Assembly (NCBI GenBank): GCA_003694385.1
Contig: RFKA01000046.1
Coordinates: 1 to 8,519 of the forward strand
Direction: 5' to 3'
Length of the DNA: 8,519 bases
Source: Candidatus Woesearchaeota archaeon
Lineage (GTDB): Archaea; Nanobdellota; Nanobdellia; Woesearchaeales; UBA525
Positions 1 through 5,054 of the stretch are shown in pieces. The position numbers were made by a program, and so were the translations under genes. Below the pieces are notes generated by a model, which saw only the letters and a list, made by a program, of their open reading frames with translations, did not search any database and was not told the DNA's origin. Positions within the stretch are counted from its first letter, which is position 1, and each line of letters begins with the position of its first letter.

Positions 1-2
1 AC

Positions 3-74
3 GACCGTTCGCCAGAAGATGTCACGTCAATTGAGGAAGTCCGCCTCGCGTTTGAGCAGCAGCGCGGAAAATAA
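3..74 (+). CDS. C-terminal end of an unknown gene (partial)
   Basis: A reading frame enters from the left edge and ends in TAA at 72-74. It gives about 23 residues with a charged, amphipathic end (IEEVRLAFEQQRGK) and codon choice like the neighbouring genes. One other frame is also open to about position 80 but gives a Ser/Arg-rich peptide that looks less protein-like. The TATA-like box of the next gene begins 20 bases after this stop. Too little is visible to name a product. Confidence 0.4.
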   Translation, partial: DRSPEDVTSIEEVRLAFEQQRGK

Positions 75-93
75 CTACTAAAAAATAGTAAAT

Positions 94-100
94 TTTATAT
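94..100 (+). promoter_or_regulatory. TATA-like box for the 124-711 gene
   Basis: TTTATAT lies in an AT-rich tract. Its centre is 27 bases before the ATG at 124, the spacing expected if transcription starts at or next to the start codon. No ribosome binding site precedes that ATG, so the mRNA is probably leaderless. Confidence 0.6.
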
Positions 101-123
101 TTCTTATTGTTGTTTGCTTGAGA

Positions 124-711
124 ATGACTGGAACGTTCACTGGTATTCTGCGACGACTTGGAGAGGATATTGCTGACTTTGTCAATCGCTATCCTGCACA
201 ACGGGCACAACCAGATCCTGCCGCGGTTACCGTAATGCTCGAGGCGGTCGAAGCCGACAGGGAACGCTTCAAGCAGGATGTGCGGCATGAAGGAACTCCA
301 ATCTTCGAACAACGCCGGCGAGTTTATGAGCGCCTCGAGACGAAATACGGTCTCGCGCTCCACTATCTTATGGAGAGGGCTTTCTTACATGGAGCGAGTG
401 AGCAAATAGTGGCTTGGAACGAAGAGCGTCTCCAGGAGTTCTCAGAGCTCGCTGTGCTCCACAAAGAGCTTGATGATGTGCTTGAACGGGATGAATTGCA
501 GTTCCCCGTCCCTATATATCTCCGACCTATTCATCTCGGGTTTATGTATTTCTCTCACTTATGGCCTCTTCTTGTGCAGGGTAAACAGATGACTGCAAAG
601 ACACTACGTGATAGGAGGGATTATTTCCTTAATCATGGCGGGTTGTCGCGGACGGGCAGGACGCCGACCTACACAGTGAAGTTTCCGAACCTTTCAGACA
701 TCGGGGTATGA
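124..711 (+). CDS. Hypothetical protein, about 195 residues, unrecognised
   Basis: I do not recognise this family. The frame also opens at a TTG at 118, but the ATG at 124 sits 27 bases after the TATA centre and is preferred as a leaderless start. The predicted protein is soluble and mostly helical. It has a charged N-terminal two thirds with many Glu and Arg residues (for example AVEADRERFKQDVRHEG), then a more hydrophobic stretch around residues 130-150 containing PIYLRPIHLGFMYFSHLW, then a basic C-terminus. That hydrophobic stretch is broken by Pro, Arg and His, so it is not a convincing membrane segment. There is no signal peptide and no visible catalytic motif. It appears monocistronic: its own promoter precedes it, and a T-run and a new promoter follow before the regulator gene. 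Confidence 0.75.
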   Translation: MTGTFTGILRRLGEDIADFVNRYPAQRAQPDPAAVTVMLEAVEADRERFKQDVRHEGTPIFEQRRRVYERLETKYGLALHYLMERAFLHGASEQIVAWNEERLQEFSELAVLHKELDDVLERDELQFPVPIYLRPIHLGFMYFSHLWPLLVQGKQMTAKTLRDRRDYFLNHGGLSRTGRTPTYTVKFPNLSDIGV

Positions 712-739
712 AACCTCTCTCTTCAAGTTCTTGGTTCCC

Positions 740-745
740 TTTTTT
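740..745 (+). terminator. T-run, possible terminator after the 124-711 gene
   Basis: Six consecutive T residues occur about 30 bases after the stop codon in a pyrimidine-rich stretch. Archaeal RNA polymerase can stop at such T-runs without a hairpin. The signal is short. Confidence 0.35.
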
Positions 746-797
746 CCCGCCTGGTACACCCAACCCCCTCATTTCTTGTGGAAATCTATTGTTTCAT

Positions 798-818
798 TTT
801 TGGAACAATGTTCCAAAA
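798..818 (+). promoter_or_regulatory. Perfect 21-bp palindrome, candidate operator of the regulator gene
   Basis: The arms TTTTGGAACA (798-807) and TGTTCCAAAA (809-818) are exact reverse complements around one central A. The palindrome ends about four bases before the TATA-like box of the downstream winged-helix gene, so a dimer bound here would cover the BRE position and hinder TFB/TBP. Dimeric winged-helix regulators commonly bind such sites and regulate themselves. Autoregulation is inferred from position; the dyad itself is directly seen. Confidence 0.6.
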
Positions 819-821
819 TCG

Positions 822-837
822 ATATATTTATTAATAT
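822..837 (+). promoter_or_regulatory. TATA-like region for the winged-helix regulator gene
   Basis: Two overlapping AT-rich candidates are present, ATATATTTA (822-830) and TTAATAT (831-837). The second lies about 28 bases before the GTG at 862 and the first about 36 bases before it. Either could bind TBP, so the exact transcription start is uncertain. Confidence 0.5.
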
Positions 838-861
838 CTCTCTTTCTGGCTCGTACTTGTA

Positions 862-1410
862 GTGATTATTGTGGAGCCGGCGAAACTACTCATGGGCTTG
901 TTCGATCAAAAAAGACTCCGCCTCATCAAGCTCTTCCTGGACAACCCTGAGAATGAGTACGGGCTGCGCGAGGCGGCAAAATCCGCCCGTCTCCCGCCTG
1001 CAACGACGCACCGCATCATGAAGGTTTTGCTCAAGTATGGCGTCGTTGAAGAGCGTAGAGTCAAGAAATTACGGCTCTACAAGCTCTCCAGGTCGAAACA
1101 GGCGAAGTTCTTAGATGAGCTCCTCGCCGTGAAGAAGACGGCGATCGAAGAGTTCGTAGAACGGGCAGGAGCGCTTGAGGGGGTGGAATTCCTCATTCTC
1201 CATGGGAAAGCAACAAAAGAAAAGGCGGGAATTCTTGTTGTCGGGCACGATATTGACAGCTCCGCGCTTAATGGTGTTGTGGGGGAAATCAAAGATAAGT
1301 ACAAGTTCTCTATCATTCATACAACGCTGGCTCGTGAGCAGTATGAGCAGATGACTGCCATGGGCTTATTCCCGCAGGAGAAGAAGGTGCTCTATGGCGC
1401 AAGAATTTAA
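862..1410 (+). CDS. Winged-helix transcriptional regulator with degenerate nucleotidyltransferase-like C-terminus
   Basis: Residues about 15-78 form a winged helix-turn-helix: a helix LRLIKLFLDNP, then YGLREAAKSARLPPATTHRI as the HTH, then KYGVVEERRVKKLRLYKLS as the wing. Residues about 105-182 follow the pattern of minimal nucleotidyltransferases fused to such domains (strand LILHG, strand GILVVG, and the family-like ending KKVLYG). The catalytic GS and SDxD signatures are absent, replaced by HGKAT and lacking the acidic pair, so this half is probably an inactive sensor or dimer module. The start is uncertain: GTG 862 fits the promoter best, while GTG 871 and ATG 892 are in frame, and the latter gives MGLFDQKRLRL, a typical beginning for the family. 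A perfect palindrome beside the promoter suggests self-regulation. Its target and ligand are unknown. Confidence 0.8.
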   Translation: MIIVEPAKLLMGLFDQKRLRLIKLFLDNPENEYGLREAAKSARLPPATTHRIMKVLLKYGVVEERRVKKLRLYKLSRSKQAKFLDELLAVKKTAIEEFVERAGALEGVEFLILHGKATKEKAGILVVGHDIDSSALNGVVGEIKDKYKFSIIHTTLAREQYEQMTAMGLFPQEKKVLYGARI

Positions 1411-1475
1411 TTTCTTTCTCTATTGAATTTTGTTTAGACTCGAATTTCCGTCGTATAGTTTAAAAGACAACAAGA

Positions 1476-1485
1476 TTTATATATA
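1476..1485 (+). promoter_or_regulatory. TATA-like box for the small ORF-ftsZ unit
   Basis: TTTATATATA lies in the 108-base gap after the regulator gene. Transcription would start near 1507, about 12 bases before the GTG of the small ORF at 1519 and about 150 bases before the ftsZ ATG. The ftsZ mRNA should therefore carry the small ORF. Confidence 0.6.
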
Positions 1486-1518
1486 AGTAGAAACTATTTT
1501 TGACTAAAAGGTTTTGGC

Positions 1519-1647
1519 GTGAATGAAACATTCTTCCGGGTGGTGAGCGGGAGAACGCTCCTCAAGGGGGCGGTGGAACTCACACGGGAAGAAGTGGTAG
1601 ATTCAGACATAGCTGAAGCTCTGAAAAAATACAGTGATAACGAATAG
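1519..1647 (+). CDS. Small protein of 42 residues directly upstream of ftsZ
   Basis: A GTG-initiated frame gives a 42-residue peptide ending in TAG at 1645-1647, 11 bases before the ftsZ ATG. The sequence begins VNETFFRVVSGRTLLKG, continues with a helical, charged stretch LTREEVVDSDIAEALKKY, and ends SDNE. This looks like a small folded protein (one or two strands and a helix), not a random translation. An in-frame stop at 1501 rules out a longer form. A weak AAAGG precedes the start. It lies between the only clear promoter and ftsZ, so it is probably co-transcribed. I do not recognise a family. A role with FtsZ or in control of its translation is only a guess from position. Confidence 0.55.
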   Translation: MNETFFRVVSGRTLLKGAVELTREEVVDSDIAEALKKYSDNE

Positions 1648-1658
1648 GGGGCAGCCAA

Positions 1659-2732
1659 ATGGACTTCATCGTGAACAGGGCCGTTGAGCAACAAGCAACG
1701 ACAGGGAGCCCCGACTTGGACGTCGGGCAGGCGAACATCAAGGTTATCGGCGCCGGTGGCGCGGGTAACAATATGGTGAACTGGCTCTATAATAAGGGGC
1801 TCAAAGGTGCGGAAATCATCGCGTGCAATACCGATAAGCAGCACCTCGACTTGATTGAGGCTGATAGCAAGTTCCTCATTGGAAAAGATACGACGAGAGG
1901 CCTCGGTGCTGGCGGGTTCCCTGAGCGCGGTGCGGAAGCCGCCCAAGAAAGCTTGCAACAGTTTAAAGAAGCCCTCAGGGGCGCCGACATGTGCTTCGTC
2001 TGCGCTGGCATGGGTGGTGGCACGGGTACGGGCAGTGCACCCGTCATCGCGCAGGTCGCGAGAGACGCCGGCGCAATCGTCATCGGCACGGTCACGATGC
2101 CCTTCAAGATCGAGCGCGCTCGTGTCGACAAGGCAGAATTCGGCCTCCAACAGCTCCGGCAAGTGAGCGACACGGTTATTGTCATTGACAACAACCGCCT
2201 CGTGCAAATCGCGGGCAACTTGCCCGTGCAGCAGGCCTTCGCCGTTGCGAACGAGCTCGTCGCAACGATGATCAAAGGCATTGTCGAGATCATCGCCGTG
2301 CCCAGCCTCGTCAACCTCGACTACGCGGACGTGAAGGCCGTCATGACGGACGGTGGCGTCGCGGCAATTGGTGTTGGCGCATCCGACACGAACAACCGTG
2401 TCGAGGAGGCGGTGAAAGGCGCGCTCAGCAATCCTCTCCTGGACATCAGCTACGAAGGAGCGACGGGAGCGATCATCCACGTTTCCGGCGGCCCGGATAT
2501 GACGCTCGACGAGGTCTCGCGCGTTGGCGAGCTCGTCACGGAGAGCATGGATGACGACGCGAACGTCATCTGGGGCGCGCGCATCGACGAGGAGATGAAG
2601 GGTCGCGTCACGGTGATGACCATCATCACTGGCGTGAACAGTCCTTGGATCCTCGGCCGGGAGACTGCGCAGCAGCGACAGGCTGCACGCCAACAGCTCA
2701 GCGACGACCTCGGCATCGAGATCGTCCACTAA
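1659..2732 (+). CDS. ftsZ: Cell division protein FtsZ (archaeal tubulin homologue)
   Basis: The 357-residue product is a GTPase that polymerises into the mid-cell division ring. The N-terminus MDFIVNRAVE resembles archaeal FtsZ. GTP-binding elements appear in order: GAGGAGNN at residues 31-38, NTDKQ at 57-61, GAGGFPERG at 83-91, and the tubulin signature GGGTGTGSAP at 119-128. The T7 loop NLDYAD at 219-224 supplies the acidic residues that complete the active site of the neighbouring subunit. All signature motifs that I checked are intact, and this points to true FtsZ and not CetZ or a degenerate homologue. After the second domain only a short tail follows, ending DLGIEIVH; there is no long disordered linker. 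The ATG at 1659 follows a G-rich stretch (1647-1651) that is not a canonical ribosome binding site. A small ORF precedes it, probably in the same transcript. Confidence 0.95.
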   Translation: MDFIVNRAVEQQATTGSPDLDVGQANIKVIGAGGAGNNMVNWLYNKGLKGAEIIACNTDKQHLDLIEADSKFLIGKDTTRGLGAGGFPERGAEAAQESLQQFKEALRGADMCFVCAGMGGGTGTGSAPVIAQVARDAGAIVIGTVTMPFKIERARVDKAEFGLQQLRQVSDTVIVIDNNRLVQIAGNLPVQQAFAVANELVATMIKGIVEIIAVPSLVNLDYADVKAVMTDGGVAAIGVGASDTNNRVEEAVKGALSNPLLDISYEGATGAIIHVSGGPDMTLDEVSRVGELVTESMDDDANVIWGARIDEEMKGRVTVMTIITGVNSPWILGRETAQQRQAARQQLSDDLGIEIVH

Positions 2733-2756
2733 TCACCTGATCACCGGTGGTAACAA

Positions 2757-2840
2757 AGGGGTCCATAGCGACGACAGCGACGCAGGAACAACGCACGCAG
2801 CGACGACAACGCGTACAGTAACGACGACCCCTGCTTTTTT
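2757..2840 (+). terminator. Possible first terminator of ftsZ: weak closing stem plus T6
   Basis: AGGGGTC (2757-2763) and GACCCCT (2826-2832) are exact complements, with six T residues at 2835-2840 two bases later. The enclosed 62 bases are rich in A, C and G with few T and show no strong internal pairing. The T-run alone may suffice for archaeal termination; the stem could be coincidental. Confidence 0.4.
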
Positions 2841-2871
2841 AACGGCTGCACTCTCCTTTCTCAAGGAGTTT

Positions 2872-2946
2872 GCCTTCACGATGCCGTTCTGACACCCCAA
2901 CACCCCCCAACCCCAAAAGGGCTCGTGAAGGCTTTTTTCTTTTTTT
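2872..2946 (+). terminator. Strong hairpin followed by T-tract
   Basis: The left arm GCCTTCACGA (2872-2881) pairs exactly with TCGTGAAGGC (2923-2932). The helix continues inward for three more pairs (2883-2885 with 2920-2922) after a one-base bulge at 2882. The loop is C-rich, and T6-C-T7 follows immediately at 2933-2946. This arrangement resembles an intrinsic terminator on the + strand, and could equally be the 3' end of a small RNA. Confidence 0.6.
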
Positions 2947-3034
2947 CTTCGCTCTTTCTTCCCGCTTCTATTTTTCCAGAACTTGGCAAGAGAACAAGAA
3001 TAAATACCACTTAAAAGTAGTAATAATTGAAAAT

Positions 3035-3042
3035 CTTTATTA
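3035..3042 (+). promoter_or_regulatory. TATA-like box upstream of the Cys-rich small gene
   Basis: CTTTATTA would place transcription start near 3063-3065 and leave a leader of about 55 bases with a GGAGG site, containing two copies of CATAAGT (3067-3073 and 3081-3087). A second candidate, TTTTAA at 3089-3094, is 26 bases before the ATG at 3118 and would give a leaderless message. The strong ribosome binding site favours the first. Confidence 0.4.
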
Positions 3043-3108
3043 ACTAGTTCTTCCATCTGGTTCTTTCATAAGTCTTTTTCCATAAGTGTTTTAACCAACC
3101 CGGAATCC

Positions 3109-3113
3109 GGAGG
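3109..3113 (+). promoter_or_regulatory. Ribosome binding site GGAGG for the Cys-rich small protein
   Basis: GGAGG lies four bases before the ATG at 3118 and matches the archaeal anti-SD core. It overlaps the end of a short dyad, CCGGA-A-TCCGG (3100-3110), which could partly hide it if folded. It is the main support for the 52-residue gene being translated. Confidence 0.6.
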
Positions 3114-3117
3114 CATA

Positions 3118-3276
3118 ATGTACGACATCCCCATCAGCTACGTCGAAAGCCCAAGCAATGTGTACACAGGCTCGCCCGGCGGCACATATACGAGAAGCAA
3201 GCCTGTGGGGATGATTGGCTGCACGTGCGGTGGACAGGGGCCTTGCCGCGGCACGTGCCGGACGCCGCTATACTAA
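3118..3276 (+). CDS. Small Cys-rich protein, 52 residues, possible zinc-binding
   Basis: This short gene has ATG at 3118, TAA at 3274-3276 and a GGAGG site just before it. The first half is polar and rich in Ser, Tyr, Gly and Pro (IPISYVESPSNVYTGSPGG), so probably flexible. The second half contains four cysteines at residues 35, 37, 43 and 47 in GCTCGGQGPCRGTC, a CxC-x5-C-x3-C spacing that could bind one metal ion or form a compact knuckle. There is no signal peptide or membrane segment. I do not recognise the family. The next gene follows after 13 bases on the same strand, so the two may be co-transcribed. Metal binding is inferred from the cysteines only. Confidence 0.6.
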   Translation: MYDIPISYVESPSNVYTGSPGGTYTRSKPVGMIGCTCGGQGPCRGTCRTPLY

Positions 3277-3293
3277 ATGCCTATACTAAATGC
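3268..3293 (+). repeat. Perfect 13-bp tandem duplication at a gene junction
   Basis: CTATACTAAATGC occurs twice in direct succession (3268-3280 and 3281-3293). The first copy contains the stop codon of the Cys-rich gene; the second supplies the first possible ATG (3290) of the next gene. Each copy also holds a TATA-like TATACTAAA. Directly after it, ATGCGACA appears at 3290-3297 and again at 3302-3309, giving two in-frame start codons. Confidence 0.85.
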
Positions 3294-3661
3294 GACACAA
3301 TATGCGACAACTCAGTGGAATCACGATTGACACGCTCGCAGACGAGCTCGCGGCAGCAGGCATACCTTTCTCTCTCGCTGAGAAGCGCACTGACAAACGG
3401 AGTTACGCCACGGGTTGGGGGCGCCGCCGTTACCTCGCGGAATCCATTATCATCATCGATGACGAGGATTATGCGCGCGTCGATGACGTCGTGCGCCAAT
3501 GCGGTGAAACATTGAGCAGAAACGGCCCGCGCAGGCAGCTCGAGAATGCTTACCCGAACACTCGCTACTATGGGACAATTCGCGCTCGCTTCCACCGAGA
3601 CGATATCCCCGCTGGGCGCGAGCCCTGGGAGCGCATCCACGTGCTCGCACACAAGCTTTAA
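3290..3661 (+). CDS. Hypothetical protein, up to 123 residues, unrecognised
   Basis: The frame starts at ATG 3290 or, four codons later, at ATG 3302; both lie in short duplicated sequence and neither has a clear ribosome binding site. The TATA-like element in the first 13-mer copy is about 28 bases before 3302, which would fit a leaderless start there. The protein is soluble and small. An N-terminal helix (IDTLADELAAAG) is followed by a basic stretch (SYATGWGRRRYL), a strand SIIIIDDED, a helix YARVDDVVRQCGETL, and a C-terminal part rich in Arg, Tyr and Pro (TRYYGTIRARFHRDDIP). I do not recognise a family or active site. Codon use matches its neighbours. Its stop overlaps the TATA-like box of the aIF2 gamma gene. 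Confidence 0.65.
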   Translation: MRHNMRQLSGITIDTLADELAAAGIPFSLAEKRTDKRSYATGWGRRRYLAESIIIIDDEDYARVDDVVRQCGETLSRNGPRRQLENAYPNTRYYGTIRARFHRDDIPAGREPWERIHVLAHKL

Positions 3662-3664
3662 ATA
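3657..3664 (+). promoter_or_regulatory. TATA-like box for the aIF2 gamma gene
   Basis: TTTAAATA overlaps the stop codon of the preceding gene. Its centre is 26-27 bases before the ATG at 3687, and no ribosome binding site precedes that ATG, so a leaderless mRNA is likely. Confidence 0.6.
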
Positions 3665-3686
3665 ACGCATCCTGTTCGCCGACGGT

Positions 3687-5054
3687 ATGGCTGCAAAGAA
3701 GGCTTCTAAAGTGGCGAAGAAGACCACGAAGAAGGCTGCGAAAAAGAAAACTGCCGCAAAGAGAGTTGCTAAGGCTGCGAAGGACGACGGCGAGAAGCTC
3801 GCTAAGAAACCCTCCAAAACCACGAAAGGCTTCATCCAGCCCCTCATGAATATCGGCCTCGTCGGGCACGTTGACCATGGTAAGACAACGCTTACGGAAC
3901 GGCTCAGCGGCAAGTGGACGGACACGCATAGCGAGGAGCTCAAGCGTGGCATCACGATAAAACTCGGTTACGCTGACACGACATTCTACCGCATCCCCGG
4001 CAAGAAAGGAGCTGAACAATACACAACGAAGCGCCTCGACGCTGAGACAAAGCAGGAGAACGAGCCCATCATGAAAGTGAGCTTCGTCGACGCACCAGGC
4101 CATGAATCACTCATGGCGGTCATGCTCAGCGGAGCAACCATCATGGACGGAGCACTCCTCCTCATCGCGGCAAACGAGCGCTGTCCCCAGCCGCAAACAA
4201 AGGAGCACCTCATGGCGCTCGAGCTCAGCGGCATCGAGAAAATCGTCGTTGTCCAGAACAAGATTGACCTCGTGACGAGCGAGCGAGCACAACGAAATTA
4301 CGAGCAGATCAAAGAGTTTCTCAAGGACACGAAGTTCAAGGACGCACCCATTGTCCCCATCAGTGCGCAACGGGGAGTGAACATTGACGCACTCATTGAA
4401 GTTATGCTTGCTACATTCACGGTCCCTGAGCGCGACCCGAAGGCCGACCCCCTCATGGTCGTCGCGCGCAGCTTCGATGTCAACAAACCAGGAGCGACAC
4501 CCGAGCAGCTCAAGGGAGGGGTGCTCGGCGGCGCCCTCAAGCAGGGGAAGCTCTCCGTTGGAGACAAAGTGGAAATCAGGCCTGGTCGCGTCGTCGAAGA
4601 GGCGAATAAGATTGTTGCGAAACCGCTCACAACAACGATTGTTGGCATTGTGACAGGGGGAGAGCACGTCAAAGAGATCGTTCCGGGGGGGAGCGTTGCA
4701 ATCATGACCTCGCTCGACCATAGCGTTGTGCGCGCAGACCTCCTCACCGGCTGCGTCGTCGGACACAAGGGGAAGCTGCCCCCCATCTGGGACGAGTTGT
4801 ACCTGGCGACGACCCTCCTCGAGCGCGTCGTTGGCTCTGCAGAGGAGCTCAAGGTTAATCCACTCCTCAAGAATGAGATGCTCATGTTGAACGTGAACAG
4901 CTCGACGACAGTTGGCATCGTCACAGAGGTCTCGAAGAAGGGCGTCCGTTGTCGACTCCGGAAACCTGTTTGTGCAGAGAAGGGGGCGCGCGTCGCGATT
5001 TCCCGCCGCGTCGGAACGCGCTTCCGCCTCATTGGCTACGGCATCATCCAGTAG
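3687..5054 (+). CDS. eif2g: Translation initiation factor aIF2 subunit gamma
   Basis: This 455-residue GTPase is the core of the aIF2 heterotrimer that brings initiator Met-tRNA to the small ribosomal subunit. GTP-binding motifs are clear: GHVDHGKT at residues 60-67, switch region RGITIKLGYAD near 88-97, DAPGHE at 135-140, NKID at 191-194 and a SAQ element at 226-228. The EF-Tu-like domains II and III follow and the protein ends normally. Two oddities: residues 1-47 form an extra Lys/Ala-rich, histone-tail-like extension (MAAKKASKVAKKTTKKAAKK and on), and the usual zinc knuckle between switch 1 and DAPGHE has no cysteines (RIPGKKGAEQYTTKRLDAE). The usual archaeal protein is nearer 410 residues. 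The 3' end overlaps the convergent metF by 11 bases. Confidence 0.95.
   Translation: MAAKKASKVAKKTTKKAAKKKTAAKRVAKAAKDDGEKLAKKPSKTTKGFIQPLMNIGLVGHVDHGKTTLTERLSGKWTDTHSEELKRGITIKLGYADTTFYRIPGKKGAEQYTTKRLDAETKQENEPIMKVSFVDAPGHESLMAVMLSGATIMDGALLLIAANERCPQPQTKEHLMALELSGIEKIVVVQNKIDLVTSERAQRNYEQIKEFLKDTKFKDAPIVPISAQRGVNIDALIEVMLATFTVPERDPKADPLMVVARSFDVNKPGATPEQLKGGVLGGALKQGKLSVGDKVEIRPGRVVEEANKIVAKPLTTTIVGIVTGGEHVKEIVPGGSVAIMTSLDHSVVRADLLTGCVVGHKGKLPPIWDELYLATTLLERVVGSAEELKVNPLLKNEMLMLNVNSSTTVGIVTEVSKKGVRCRLRKPVCAEKGARVAISRRVGTRFRLIGYGIIQ

Larger units (their letters stand above)
2733..3117. other. Intergenic region with repeats and structure signals
   Basis: This 385-base gap has no convincing protein gene. 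Its left part (2757-2832) is flanked by complementary 7-mers AGGGGTC and GACCCCT and is filled with GCGACGAC-like short repeats, almost free of T. Then come a T6 run (2835-2840), two consecutive hairpins (2853-2868 and 2872-2932), a long pyrimidine tract (2933-2977 region), and an AT-rich stretch from 3000 on with promoter-like elements for the Cys-rich small gene. Confidence 0.6.

Noticed and set aside
708..950. 80-codon frame bridging the first hypothetical gene and the regulator
   Set aside because: It covers the palindrome and promoter and overlaps the regulator gene in another frame. Its codon use is unlike the neighbours.
1494..2729. 411-codon open frame antisense to ftsZ
   Set aside because: It mirrors the ftsZ reading frame. 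GC-biased third positions keep the antisense frame free of stops. The translation is rich in Arg, Asp, His and Ala with no family motif, while ftsZ on the other strand is unmistakable.
2738..2752. CACCGGTG short palindrome just after ftsZ
   Set aside because: Only an 8-base core with no loop and no promoter nearby; such sites are expected by chance.
2891..2918. C-rich stretch resembling telomere-type or G-quadruplex-forming repeats
   Set aside because: Runs of C are irregular, lie in the loop of a hairpin, and are too few and uneven to claim a telomere-like array or a stable quadruplex on the other strand.
2733..3056. 107-codon frame on the minus strand in the gap after ftsZ
   Set aside because: It reads through the hairpin, T-tract and GCGACGAC-like repeats. 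The translated sequence has poly-Leu, Lys/Glu and Val runs that reflect these simple sequences, not a protein.
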